Source of the DNA: Streptomyces luomodiensis
Lineage (GTDB): Bacteria > Actinomycetota > Actinomycetes > Streptomycetales > Streptomycetaceae
NCBI RefSeq assembly: GCF_031679605.1
Contig: NZ_CP117522.1
Span: 992,001 to 1,056,000 of the forward strand
Direction: 5' to 3'
Length of the DNA: 64,000 bases
Below the pieces are notes generated by a model, which saw only the letters and a list, made by a program, of their open reading frames with translations, did no database searches and was not told where the DNA came from. Position numbers and translations under genes: made by a program. Positions 8,595 through 16,534 of the stretch are shown piece by piece (within the stretch, counting starts at the first letter, position 1; every line of letters starts with the position of its first letter).

Positions 8595-9593
8595 TCAGCA
8601 GCGCAGTACGACGGACCGCGAGGAGAGCCGCCCGGTCGGGGCGTCACCCCCGGCGCCGAACGCGCGGACACCGGTCGCGTGGTCGGCGAGGCGACCACGG
8701 ACCACGACGAGCCCGAGGGGGCCGGGGGACGTCGAGAGGGACCGATGAGCGCCGAGCGAAGCACCGTGCACCAACCGCCCGGCGTGCCGCGCCGGATGCC
8801 CGCCACCGTCCCGAGCGGAGAACACGGCCGACGCCGACGCCGAACGCTCCTCCTCGACATCCGGCCCGACCGGAGCGAGGACGGGAGCGCCCGCGGGGGT
8901 GGATGTGGCGAGGGCCGGGGCCGGGACGGAACCGGGCACGGCCGGAAACGGGGTGCCGGACGCGACCGAGACCGGAGCACCGGGCACGGCCGAGACCAGG
9001 GTGCCAGGTGCGGCCGAGACGGGGGTGCCGGGTGCGGCCGAGACCGGGGGGCCAGGTGCGACCGCGACCGGGGGGCCGGACCCGACCGAGACCAGGGTGC
9101 CGGACGCGCCCGAGACCAGGGTGCCGGACCCGACCGAGACCAGGGTGCCAGGCACGGCCGAGACCAGGGTGCCAGGTGCGGCCGGAAACAGGGTGCCGGA
9201 CGCGACCGAGACCGGAGCACCGGGCACGGCCGAGACCGGGGTGCCAAGTGCGGCCGAAACGGGGGTGCCGGGTGCGGCCGAGACCGGGGGGCCAGGTGCG
9301 ACCGCGACCGGGGGGCCGGACGCGACCGAGACCAGGGTGCCAGGCACGGCCGAGACCAGGGTGCCGGACGCGACCGAGACCAGGGTGCCAGGCACGGCCG
9401 AGACCGGAGCACCGGGTGCGGCCGGAAGCGGGGTGCCGGGCGCGGGCCGGGCAAGGCCCGTGGTGGGCGAGTCGCGGACGGCGCCCAGGGGCAGTACGGC
9501 GTGCAGCAGCGTGACCGCCAGCAGCAGAAGGACGGCGGCCGCGCACGGGCCGCCGCGCACCGCGGGGCGGTTCATCCTGCGGCCGTGCACCAT
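8595..9593 (-). CDS. Secreted or membrane-anchored protein with about 22 octapeptide repeats
   Basis: A 332-residue protein starting with an ATG at 9593, six bases after a GGGAGG ribosome binding site. A single hydrophobic segment (about residues 16-38, AAAVLLLLAVTLLHAVLPLG) acts as signal or anchor. From about residue 47 the chain is an array of eight-residue units such as PGTLVSAV, PGAPVSVA and SGPPVAVA, with Pro/Ser-Gly starting each unit. About 100 non-repeat residues follow and end in VVLRC. Proline-, valine- and glycine-rich repeats recall elastin-like or cell-wall-spanning stalks, but I do not recognise the family. The opposite strand is also open across the repeats, yet only this strand has a start site, ribosome binding site and signal segment. 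Repeat number is likely to vary between strains. Confidence 0.62.
   Translation of the reverse strand: MVHGRRMNRPAVRGGPCAAAVLLLLAVTLLHAVLPLGAVRDSPTTGLARPAPGTPLPAAPGAPVSAVPGTLVSVASGTLVSAVPGTLVSVASGPPVAVAPGPPVSAAPGTPVSAALGTPVSAVPGAPVSVASGTLFPAAPGTLVSAVPGTLVSVGSGTLVSGASGTLVSVGSGPPVAVAPGPPVSAAPGTPVSAAPGTLVSAVPGAPVSVASGTPFPAVPGSVPAPALATSTPAGAPVLAPVGPDVEEERSASASAVFSARDGGGHPARHAGRLVHGASLGAHRSLSTSPGPLGLVVVRGRLADHATGVRAFGAGGDAPTGRLSSRSVVLRC
8931..9448 (-). repeat. 24-bp tandem repeat array (about 22 units) within the surface-protein gene
   Basis: The unit is 24 bases, about GCCGAGACCAGGGTGCCAGG plus four more on the plus strand, translated on the minus strand as an octapeptide. A longer block beginning near 8944 recurs near 9184, 240 bases (ten units) away, with few differences, which suggests segmental duplication. 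Substitutions mostly keep the codon pattern. Boundaries are approximate. Confidence 0.85.
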
Positions 9594-9749
9594 GCGGCCT
9601 CCCTCGCTGAATCCCCCTCCAGGGAACCCCGCACAGCGGAAGACGGCACTCCGATTACCGGGAAAAGTCCGTACTTTCACCCGTGTCAGTTATCTCCTCG
9701 AACACGCATATCGTCGCATTTCGAGGAGTCACCGGCCGCCCTGGGGCGG

Positions 9750-10076
9750 TCATTCGAGCAGCGTGGCCGGTGCGGCCTGCCGCCAGGAGTCGAGCAGGAT
9801 GTCCCGCAACTCGTCCAGGTCGTCCAACGCCGCGAGCCGCACCCTCACCCACGCCGAGCTCGCCTCGTGACCGGCGACCCAGAACTTCTCCGGCTCGGCC
9901 AGCACCAGCTCCCCGCGCTCCTCCTTGGGGCATCTGACGGCCATCGAGGTCTCGTCCTCGGGCAAGGTGGCGAACATCTTCCCGGCGACCCGGAAGGTGG
10001 GCATCGACCAGGCGATCTTCTCTGTGGTCTGCGGCAGCGACAGGGCGATGGTACGGACATCGTCGGACGTGATCAT
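9750..10076 (-). CDS. MmcQ/YjbR family protein
   Basis: A 108-residue protein of the MmcQ/YjbR family (cysteine-dioxygenase-like DNA-binding fold). Visible family features are the start MITSDDVRTIALSLPQTTEK, the following W-SMPTFRVAGKMFATL stretch, and the C-terminal helix pair with WVRVRLAALDDLDELRDILLDSW. Length matches the family, whose cellular role is not established. An in-frame GTG 18 bases further upstream (10094) could also start translation; 10076 is preferred because the family consensus begins there, although neither start has a strong ribosome binding site. It lies alone between the repeat-protein gene and psuG, all on the minus strand. Confidence 0.85.
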   Translation of the reverse strand: MITSDDVRTIALSLPQTTEKIAWSMPTFRVAGKMFATLPEDETSMAVRCPKEERGELVLAEPEKFWVAGHEASSAWVRVRLAALDDLDELRDILLDSWRQAAPATLLE

Positions 10077-10176
10077 GGCCCGACGGTAGAGCACCCCACC
10101 GACAACGCCGACCAGCCGCCCAGGCGCCCGCGGGAGGCCGGTCCGCCGCCTGGGCGCGGCAGGGCGGCGCGGTCGG

Positions 10177-11103
10177 TCAGCCCTCCGACCGGGCGTAGTG
10201 GATCGCGATCCGCGCGCCGAGGCGCGCGTTGTTCTTGACGAGGGCGATATTGGTCCGCAGGCTCTCCCCTTCGGTCAACTCCACGATCCGGCCCAGCAGA
10301 TACGGGGTCGCGTCCTTGCCGCCGATCCCCGCCTCCGCCATCTCGGCGAGGGCCCGCTCGATGATGCCGTCGATCCGCTCGGCGGGGATCTCCTCGGCAT
10401 CGGGGACCGGATTGGCGATGCTCAGCCCCGCCGTCATGCCCAGCTCCCATTGGGCGCGCATGATGGCGGCGATCTCCTCGGGTGAGTCGGCGCGCAGCGG
10501 GGAGCGGAAGCCGCTCACCCGGGAGTAGAAGGCGGGGAAGTCGTCGGTGCCGTAGGTGAGCACCGGAACGCCGAGGGTCTCCAGCTTCTCCAGGGTCAGC
10601 CCGATGTCGAGGATGGACTTGACCCCGGCGCTGACGACGGCCACCGGGGTGGTGGCGAGTTCGGTGAGATCCGCGCTGATGTCGAAGGTGCGCTCCGCTC
10701 CCCGGTGCACCCCGCCGATGCCGCCGGTGACGAAGACCCTGATCCCGGCGAGCGCGGCGAGCCGCATCGTGGACGCCACGGTGGTCGCGCCGTGGCCGCC
10801 GCGCGCCATGACATGGGCGAGGTCGCGCACGCTGACCTTGGCGACGTCGGGGCTGGTGGCCAGCAGTTCCAGATCGGCCCGGCCCAGACCGGCGCGCGGG
10901 GTGCCGTGGAGGACGGCGATGGTGGCGGGGACCGCGCCCTCGGCGCGGATGATCTCCTCGACCTCGGTGGCCATCTCGACGTTCTGCGGATACGGCATGC
11001 CGTGGCTGATGATCGTGGACTCCAGCGCGACCACGGGGCGGCCGTCGCGCAGGGCCTGCGCGACCTCCTCGGTGAGGGTCAGCCGGGGGTGGGGCGTGGT
11101 CAT
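10177..11103 (-). CDS. psuG: Pseudouridine-5'-phosphate glycosidase
   Basis: A 308-residue PsuG homologue. The enzyme reversibly cleaves the C-C glycosidic bond of pseudouridine 5'-phosphate, giving uracil and ribose 5-phosphate. Diagnostic stretches are VVALESTIISHGMPYPQN at the N-terminus, VFVTGGIGGVHRGAE, the SAGVKSILDIG segment and GLSIANPVP near the C-terminus. Length agrees with the family (about 310). The ATG overlaps the stop of psuK (ATGA), so the kinase and glycosidase are translationally coupled, with kinase first. This is the standard two-step pseudouridine salvage/catabolism pair. PsuG relatives also build C-glycosides in some antibiotic pathways, but coupling to psuK favours the catabolic role here. 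Confidence 0.95.
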   Translation of the reverse strand: MTTPHPRLTLTEEVAQALRDGRPVVALESTIISHGMPYPQNVEMATEVEEIIRAEGAVPATIAVLHGTPRAGLGRADLELLATSPDVAKVSVRDLAHVMARGGHGATTVASTMRLAALAGIRVFVTGGIGGVHRGAERTFDISADLTELATTPVAVVSAGVKSILDIGLTLEKLETLGVPVLTYGTDDFPAFYSRVSGFRSPLRADSPEEIAAIMRAQWELGMTAGLSIANPVPDAEEIPAERIDGIIERALAEMAEAGIGGKDATPYLLGRIVELTEGESLRTNIALVKNNARLGARIAIHYARSEG

Positions 11104-12236
11104 GTGGTCCTCCGCAGCGGGGCGTTCAGCGCGTCCTCGATCAGACGCGGGGTCAGGTCGGGCCGTACGGTGGCGGGGGTGGCCACGGTCAGCGCGGCGG
11201 CGGCGTGGCCGTAGCGGGCGGCGCCGGCCGGGTCGGCGCCGGTGAGCAGGGCGTGCGCGAACGCGCCGAGCATCGCGTCCCCGGCCCCGGTGACGTCCTG
11301 GACCTCGGCCGGTGGCGCGTCGAGCGGCACCCGGTCCGCGCCCTCGGTGCTCAGCAGGGAGCCGCGCGCGCCGAGCCGCACCCACACATGGCGGACCCCG
11401 CGCTCGTGGAGGTCGGCCACGGCGCGCAGCAGCTCGCGGTCGTCGCCGCCGGCCGTCCCGGCGAGGTCACGGCCGGTGAGCGCGGCCAGCTCCGCCACGT
11501 TCGGGGTGACGGTGAAGACCGGCCGCCGGGCGGCGAACAGCGGGGCCAGCAGGGCCGCCTTGGGGACGCTCACCGGGTCGATCAGCGTCCGCACCCCGGT
11601 GGCCGAGGCGATGTCCAGGACGTACGACAGGGTGCGGGGGGAAAGGTTCCCGTCCAGCACCAACAGGCCGGCGTGGCCGATGAGGTCACGCGCGCGGTGG
11701 AGGTGTTCGGGGCTCAGCGCGTCGGTGGCGGCCATGTCGGCGATGGCCACGACCAGTTCGCCGTCCGCGTCCAGCACCGCCGTATAGGTGCCGGTGGGGT
11801 GCGGGCCGCGGTGCACATGCTCGACGCGCACTCCGGCGGCCTGGGTCTCCGTCAGCAGCCGCTCCCCCGCCGGGTCCTGCCCGACCGCGGCGATGAGATG
11901 GGTGGGGGTGCCCAGCCGTGCGAGGTTCTCGGCGACATTGCGGGCGACTCCGCCGGGGCTGGTGTGGGACCGCCCGGGATTGCTGGTGCGGTAGGCGACG
12001 GGTGCCAGGCTGCGCACCTTGATGTCCACATTGGCCCCGCCGATGACCACCACCGCGTGCTCCTGGCGGAGGATGTAGCCGCGCCCCAGGATGGCGCCCT
12101 TCTTGCCCAGGTTGGAGAGGTGGACATTGACCGCGGCCCGGGTGGTGCCGAGGGCGTCGGCGATGGACTGGGCCCCGGCCAGCGGGTCCCGCCGCAGCAG
12201 CGCGAGAATCTCGCGTTCCCTGCGCGTCAGCGTCAT
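11100..12236 (-). CDS. psuK: Pseudouridine kinase (PfkB family) with N-terminal winged helix
   Basis: A 378-residue protein. Residues 1-60 form a winged helix-turn-helix (RREREILALLRRDPLAGAQSIADALGTTRAAVNVHLSNL), followed by a PfkB ribokinase fold (about 65-370) with the family signatures GGVARNVAENLARLG and DVTGAGDAMLGAFAHALL, the latter holding the catalytic Asp. It should phosphorylate pseudouridine at the 5' position for PsuG. The fused DNA-binding domain occurs in some PfkB kinases and suggests autoregulation. A short dyad AGAGT-N5-ACTCT just upstream of the start (12244-12258) is a possible site, though weak. The ATG at 12236 has a poor ribosome binding site but sits exactly before the HTH. 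Confidence 0.93.
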   Translation of the reverse strand: MTLTRREREILALLRRDPLAGAQSIADALGTTRAAVNVHLSNLGKKGAILGRGYILRQEHAVVVIGGANVDIKVRSLAPVAYRTSNPGRSHTSPGGVARNVAENLARLGTPTHLIAAVGQDPAGERLLTETQAAGVRVEHVHRGPHPTGTYTAVLDADGELVVAIADMAATDALSPEHLHRARDLIGHAGLLVLDGNLSPRTLSYVLDIASATGVRTLIDPVSVPKAALLAPLFAARRPVFTVTPNVAELAALTGRDLAGTAGGDDRELLRAVADLHERGVRHVWVRLGARGSLLSTEGADRVPLDAPPAEVQDVTGAGDAMLGAFAHALLTGADPAGAARYGHAAAALTVATPATVRPDLTPRLIEDALNAPLRRTT

Positions 12237-12423
12237 GTTCAGCAGAGTAAAGAACTCTTGGCCCGGTAAACAGACCGCCGGCGCCCGCCGGCCGGCCCGG
12301 GAGGTCCGATGATCGGCCCTGGAGATCGTCGAGGAACGGCGGATGACATCCTGGAAGGCCATGGCGCGCCGGACACTGTCGGCAGCGGCCCGGGAACCTG
12401 TCCGGTGACGAGGAAGAAGACCG

Positions 12424-13368
12424 ATGAGACTCTGCTTTCTGGTGGAGGAGCGCTATCGCCATGACGGCATGCCCCGTGAGGTGATCCGTCAGCTCTCCGC
12501 CTGGGGGCACCAGGTGGACGTGGTCCGGCCGGGCAGTTCCCTGATGCGGATGTCGGACGCGGTGCGGGCGGGGAGCCATGACGCCTGGGTGCTCAAGACG
12601 GTGTCCGGTGGCCCGGGGCTGACGCTGCTGGAGGCCGCGGCGGCGGTCGGGCTCACCACCGTCAACGACGCCCGTTCCATCCGTGGCGTACGGGACAAGG
12701 CCCTGGCGGCCGCGATCGGACGCAGCCGCGGGCTGCCGATGCCGCAGACCTACGCGGCGGCCCGGCCCGAGGCGCTGGAGAAGATACCGGAGGCGGAGTT
12801 CCCGCTGGTGGTCAAGCCCGCGAACGGCAGCTCCGGGCGGGCCGTGCGGTTGGTGCCGACACCGGACCGGCTGCGGGCGCTGCGGGCCGAACTGGCCGCG
12901 GAAGAGGGGATGCTCATCGCCCAGCCCTATGTGCCGAATTCGGGCATCGACCTCAAGGTGTACAGCGTGGCCGGGGAGTTGTACGCGACCGAGCGGGTGT
13001 CCCCGCTCTCCCCCGACCGGGGCGTACGGGGACGGCGGGTACCGCTGTCCGCCGAGGTGGCGGCCATCGCCGCCGAGGTCGGCACGGTCTACGGTCTCGA
13101 TCTGTACGGGGTGGATGTGCTGCTGGGCCCGGACGGCCCGGTGATCGTCGATGTGAACGACTTCCCCAGCTTCAAGGAGGTGCCGGACGCGGCGGCCGAG
13201 GTGGGGCGCGCGGTACTGGAGTTGGCGCGCCGGGGCGGCGTCCGGTCCGGGGCCGGGGCCGTCGGCGTCCGCGCCGAGCCGGGGCCGGCTCCGGAACCGG
13301 TCCCGGCGGCCACGGGCACGGGCCCGGCCACGGACCTGATGACCGCGACGGTGGGCGGCGGCCGATGA
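12424..13368 (+). CDS. RimK-like ATP-grasp ligase (first of a pair)
   Basis: A 314-residue ATP-grasp protein. The ATP-binding beta strand and flexible loop read FPLVVKPANGSSGRAV (about residues 126-141), and the metal-binding end reads PVIVDVNDFPSFKEVPDA (about 239-256), which is RimK-like. Such enzymes activate a carboxylate as acyl-phosphate and join it to an amine. The final 50 residues are a low-complexity Gly/Ala/Pro/Val tail, not part of the fold. It starts at an ATG behind GAGGAAG and overlaps the second ATP-grasp gene by 4 bases (ATGA). No precursor peptide gene is visible upstream; the 187 bases to the divergent psuK hold no credible short ORF. Substrate unknown. Confidence 0.88.
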   Translation: MRLCFLVEERYRHDGMPREVIRQLSAWGHQVDVVRPGSSLMRMSDAVRAGSHDAWVLKTVSGGPGLTLLEAAAAVGLTTVNDARSIRGVRDKALAAAIGRSRGLPMPQTYAAARPEALEKIPEAEFPLVVKPANGSSGRAVRLVPTPDRLRALRAELAAEEGMLIAQPYVPNSGIDLKVYSVAGELYATERVSPLSPDRGVRGRRVPLSAEVAAIAAEVGTVYGLDLYGVDVLLGPDGPVIVDVNDFPSFKEVPDAAAEVGRAVLELARRGGVRSGAGAVGVRAEPGPAPEPVPAATGTGPATDLMTATVGGGR

Positions 13369-14216
13369 GGATCGGTCTGATCACCGCCGACCCGGGCCAT
13401 CAACTCCTCGCCGACACCACGGATCTGCTGGTCCCCCGCCATGAGGTGGTGACACTCGACCCGGGCGGCCACGTCTGCCCCGGGGAACTGGCGGATGTCT
13501 ATCTGCTGAAGGCCCGGACACCGCGGGCGCTGGCCCTCGCGGCGTCCCTGGAGCGGGCCGGCGCCTCGGTGGTGAACTCGGCCGCGGCGACCGCGCGGTG
13601 CCAGGACCGGACGGTGATGGCCGAGCTGGCGCTCCGCGCCGGTCTGCCGTTCGCCCGCACCCGGACCGTGGCCTCCCTGGCCGGCCTGGCGGCGGAGCGG
13701 CTCCACCGTCCCGTTGTCGTCAAGAGCCGCCACAGCCGCCGCCATGACCTGGTGGCCCGCGTGGACGACGCCGCGCGGCTGAGCGCGCTGAGCGCCGACT
13801 GGGCCGATGAGCCCGTGGTGGTGCAGGACTTCGTCCCGAACGATGGCTGGGACCACAAGCTCTGGGTGGTCGCGGGCAGGGTGTTCGCCGCGCTGCGCCG
13901 GTCGGAGCTGGCGGCCGGCGGCCGCGGCCCGGCCCTGCCGCTCGCCCCGGACGCGCTGCCGTCCGGCTGGCTGGAACCGGTGCGCCGGGTCGGTCCGGTG
14001 TTCTCGCTGGACGTCTACGGCGTGGATCTGATCGACGCGGGTGGCGGCACCCCGCTGATCGTGGACATCAACGCCTTCCCGGGGATCCGCGGTCAGGCCG
14101 GCGCCCCCGAGGCACTGGCGGCCCTGGCCCTGCGGGTCGCCGAACGGGGCGGGCGCAGCACCCCTCATGCCATGACCGACACGACGGAAATACTGGGGGA
14201 GCCCCGTCCGAAATAG
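13365..14216 (+). CDS. ATP-grasp domain protein (second of a pair)
   Basis: A 283-residue protein with the same architecture as the gene before it: pre-ATP-grasp N-domain (MRIGLITADPGHQLLADTTD), ATP-grasp core with VVVKSRHSRRHDLV at about residues 117-130, and the metal-site end LIVDINAFPGIRGQAG (about 229-244). Compared with the first protein, the glycine-rich nucleotide loop is replaced by an Arg/His-rich one, so the two have probably specialised. The ATG overlaps the first gene's stop, so both are made together and may act in sequence or as a heteromer. A type II thioesterase gene follows 120 bases downstream on the same strand. Confidence 0.82.
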   Translation: MRIGLITADPGHQLLADTTDLLVPRHEVVTLDPGGHVCPGELADVYLLKARTPRALALAASLERAGASVVNSAAATARCQDRTVMAELALRAGLPFARTRTVASLAGLAAERLHRPVVVKSRHSRRHDLVARVDDAARLSALSADWADEPVVVQDFVPNDGWDHKLWVVAGRVFAALRRSELAAGGRGPALPLAPDALPSGWLEPVRRVGPVFSLDVYGVDLIDAGGGTPLIVDINAFPGIRGQAGAPEALAALALRVAERGGRSTPHAMTDTTEILGEPRPK

Positions 14217-14335
14217 GGGTTGTCGCAGGTCGGACCGGACCGGCAGGGTGGTCTACTGGTCTCCGCGCGGTCCGAGGCACACGCGCGACAGCCCACGACA
14301 GCCGCCGCGGAACGCGCGGCACGAAAGGACATCAG

Positions 14336-15094
14336 GTGACCGCAAACCCCACCGGCACAAGCCTGTGGATCAGGCAGTTCCACCCCGCGCCGAACGCGGC
14401 GACGCGACTCGTCTGCCTGCCCCACGCCGGCGGGTCCGCCTCCTACTACTTCCCCGTCTCCAAGGCGCTCTCGCCCACGGTCGACGTACTGGCCGTGCAG
14501 TACCCGGGGCGGCAGGACCGGCGCAACGAGAAGTGCATCGACAACATCGCCGAGCTGGCCGACGCCCTGGTGCCCGAGCTGCTGCCGTACACGGACAAGC
14601 CGCTGGCCCTTTTCGGCCACAGCATGGGCGCCACCCTCGGCTTCGAGGTCGCGCTGCGCCTGGAGCAGAAGGGCGTGGTGCCGCTGGCGCTGTTCGCCTC
14701 GGGGCGGCGCGCCCCCTCCCGCCACCGTGACGAGACCGTGCACCTCAGGGACGACGACGGGCTGATCGCCGAGATGAAGGCGCTCAGCGGCACCGAGGCG
14801 CAGGTGCTGGGGGACGACGAGATCCTCCGGATGGTGCTGCCCGCGATCCGCAGCGACTACAAGGCCGCCGAGACCTATCGCTACACCCCCGGTCCGCAGC
14901 TGGCGGCGCCGATCCACGCGCATGTGGGGGACGACGACCCCAAGGCGAGCGTCGAGGAGGTCCGCGCCTGGGGCGAGCACACCACCGGCGGATTCGACCT
15001 CCAGGTCTACTCCGGCGGCCACTTCTACCTCAACGACCAGGCTCCGCGGGTCATCGCGTCGATCCGGCAGGTGCTGACCGCGCAGGCGTCCTGA
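14336..15094 (+). CDS. Type II thioesterase (GrsT-like)
   Basis: A 252-residue alpha/beta hydrolase of the type II thioesterase family that removes aberrant acyl groups from carrier proteins of polyketide or peptide synthetases. The oxyanion region CLPHAGGSASYY, the nucleophile motif LFGHSMGATLGFEV, the catalytic Asp region (HVGDDDPKAS) and the final His in YSGGHFYL are all present. The GTG at 14336 lies 9 bases after AAAGGA. Such genes normally sit inside biosynthetic clusters. Here the nearest carrier protein is in the PKS gene 10 kb away on the opposite strand, whereas two ATP-grasp ligases lie directly upstream. Confidence 0.92.
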   Translation: MTANPTGTSLWIRQFHPAPNAATRLVCLPHAGGSASYYFPVSKALSPTVDVLAVQYPGRQDRRNEKCIDNIAELADALVPELLPYTDKPLALFGHSMGATLGFEVALRLEQKGVVPLALFASGRRAPSRHRDETVHLRDDDGLIAEMKALSGTEAQVLGDDEILRMVLPAIRSDYKAAETYRYTPGPQLAAPIHAHVGDDDPKASVEEVRAWGEHTTGGFDLQVYSGGHFYLNDQAPRVIASIRQVLTAQAS

Positions 15095-15110
15095 GCCTCG
15101 GCCCGACCCG

Positions 15111-15125
15111 GGTCACCGGGTGACC
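15111..15125. terminator. Possible hairpin between convergent genes
   Basis: GGTCA, five bases, TGACC forms a short GC-rich dyad in the 86 bases between the convergent thioesterase and DUF4032 genes. It has no T-tract, and stem length is marginal. Confidence 0.25.
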
Positions 15126-15180
15126 GCCCCGACGGTGCGCAGGGCGATATCGCCGGCGACGGCGGCGTACCGCGAGGCGG

Positions 15181-16395
15181 TCATCCGTGCGGGCGGTGGG
15201 CCGCCGCGGTCCGTATGTAGTCCTCGACGGTGGCCTCCAGGCCCACGTCATGGCCGGCCCGCTCGCACAACCGCCAGCGGTGTTCGAGCAGTTCGTAGTA
15301 GATCTGCGCGGTGTCGGTGGCACCCCGCAGCTCCCGGGGAACCATCCGTACGGTGGGCCGGAAGACATCGCGCACCCAGCGGTGGGCGAGTACCTCCGGG
15401 CGCGCGCCGAGCGGATCGCCGGGCGCGTAGTCGTCCTGGGTGGCCATCCAGGTCTCCAGGTCGTTCAGGAGGCTGCGGGCCTGGTTCTCCTCCGCGTCCA
15501 GTCCGGTCAGCCGCAGCAACTGCCGCTGGTGGTGGCCCGCGTCGACGACCTTGGGCACGAAGGTGACCGTGTCGCCGTCGGGTGAGCGCTCGATCTGCAT
15601 CTCCGCCACGTCGAACCCGAGGTCGTTCAGGCGCCGGACGCGCTGGTCGATGGCGTGGCGCCGGGCGAGCGGATAGACCGACTGGCGGGTCAGTTCGTGC
15701 CACAGCTCGCGGTAGCGCTCGACGATGGCCTGGCCGAAGAGCACCGGGTCGACCGAGGGGTGCAGGGAACCGCTCGCCTCCAGGTCCATCAGCTCGCCCG
15801 CGATGTTCACCCGCGCCACCTCGACGTCGTACTCCCGCTGTCCGCTGGTGAGTCTGGGCTGGATCTGCCCGGTCTCGGCGTCCACCAGATAGGCGGCGTA
15901 GGCGCCCGCGTCGCGCCGGAAGAGGGTGTTGGACAGCGAGCAGTCGCCCCAGGCGAAACCGGCCAGGTGCAAGCGCACCAACAGCACGGCGAGCGCGTCC
16001 AGCAGCCGTCTGATGGTGCCCGGCCGCATCGTCGTCTCGAACATCGACCGGTAGGGCTGCGACCCCACCAGATGACGGGTGATCAGTGCCGGTTCCAGCG
16101 GTTCGCCGTGCTCGTCGGTGCGCCCGGTCACCACGGCGAGCGCGTCCACGGCGGGGACGGTGAGCCGGTCCAGGTCGCGCAGCAGTCCGTACTCCCGTAC
16201 GGCCGCCCATTCGCCGACCTCCTTGACCGCGACGATCTCGCCGCCCGCCTGGGCGAAGCGGACGACATGGCGGGAGATGCCCCGGGGCAGCGGGATCAGA
16301 TGCTCATCCGGCCACTCCTCCAGCGGAATGTGCCACGGCAGATCGAGCAGGGACGCGGGATGCTCCGGCGACGTGGCGGTGATCTGCAACTCCAT
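15181..16395 (-). CDS. DUF4032 protein with kinase-like fold
   Basis: A 404-residue protein matching the DUF4032 family of actinobacteria. The N-terminal two thirds resemble a lipopolysaccharide-kinase/protein-kinase-like fold: a VAVKEVGEW strand (Lys for ATP), a LVRLHLAGFAWGDCSLSNTLF segment in the position of the catalytic loop, and YLVDAETGQ as a DFG-like metal site. The C-terminal part carries the DUF4032 region (EVLAHRWVRDVFRPTVRMVP). The family has no established substrate. The ATG at 16395 is the first start compatible with the family; the frame continues upstream without a good ribosome binding site. The gene diverges from the SDR gene, and the 139-base gap contains two palindromic operators. 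Confidence 0.82.
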   Translation of the reverse strand: MELQITATSPEHPASLLDLPWHIPLEEWPDEHLIPLPRGISRHVVRFAQAGGEIVAVKEVGEWAAVREYGLLRDLDRLTVPAVDALAVVTGRTDEHGEPLEPALITRHLVGSQPYRSMFETTMRPGTIRRLLDALAVLLVRLHLAGFAWGDCSLSNTLFRRDAGAYAAYLVDAETGQIQPRLTSGQREYDVEVARVNIAGELMDLEASGSLHPSVDPVLFGQAIVERYRELWHELTRQSVYPLARRHAIDQRVRRLNDLGFDVAEMQIERSPDGDTVTFVPKVVDAGHHQRQLLRLTGLDAEENQARSLLNDLETWMATQDDYAPGDPLGARPEVLAHRWVRDVFRPTVRMVPRELRGATDTAQIYYELLEHRWRLCERAGHDVGLEATVEDYIRTAAAHRPHG

Positions 16396-16428
16396 GGCAC
16401 CCCAGTGTGCGGCACGGATAACCACAAG

Positions 16429-16457
16429 TGGACAGAATCTGTCCAGATACATACGCT
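16429..16457 (+). promoter_or_regulatory. Candidate promoter of the SDR gene
   Basis: TGGACA at 16429-16434 and TACGCT at 16452-16457, spaced by 17 bases, match a sigma-70-like promoter. The -35 overlaps the first GGACA operator and the second operator lies just downstream of the -10, so a bound repressor would block it. Confidence 0.45.
16430..16444. promoter_or_regulatory. Palindromic operator 1 (7-1-7)
   Basis: GGACAGA-A-TCTGTCC is a perfect 7-1-7 inverted repeat. It shares the arms GGACA/TGTCC with a second site whose centre lies exactly 40 bases further on. TetR-, MarR- and GntR-family repressors commonly use such paired sites. No regulator gene is adjacent. Confidence 0.65.
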
Positions 16458-16469
16458 GAAGATCCAATC

Positions 16470-16484
16470 GGACAAGATCTGTCC
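16470..16484. promoter_or_regulatory. Palindromic operator 2
   Basis: GGACAAGATCTGTCC repeats the outer arms of operator 1 (GGACA-N5-TGTCC). It lies between the predicted -10 and the ribosome binding site of the SDR gene. Confidence 0.6.
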
Positions 16485-16534
16485 GTTTAGGGAGGCCGCC
16501 ACGACAGGACCGAGACCCGAAAGGAGCCCCTGCC

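Noticed and set aside
8931..9448. Possible CRISPR array
   Set aside because: Units are contiguous 24-mers with no unique spacers and are translated in frame.
8899..9870. Plus-strand frame through the octapeptide array (ETRVPGAA-type repeats)
   Set aside because: It has no signal segment and no ribosome binding site. The minus-strand frame has both, and a 24-bp period keeps every frame open.
12424..14216. Graspetide (RiPP) cluster
   Set aside because: I found no short precursor gene with a leader and Thr/Glu-rich core next to the ATP-grasp genes.
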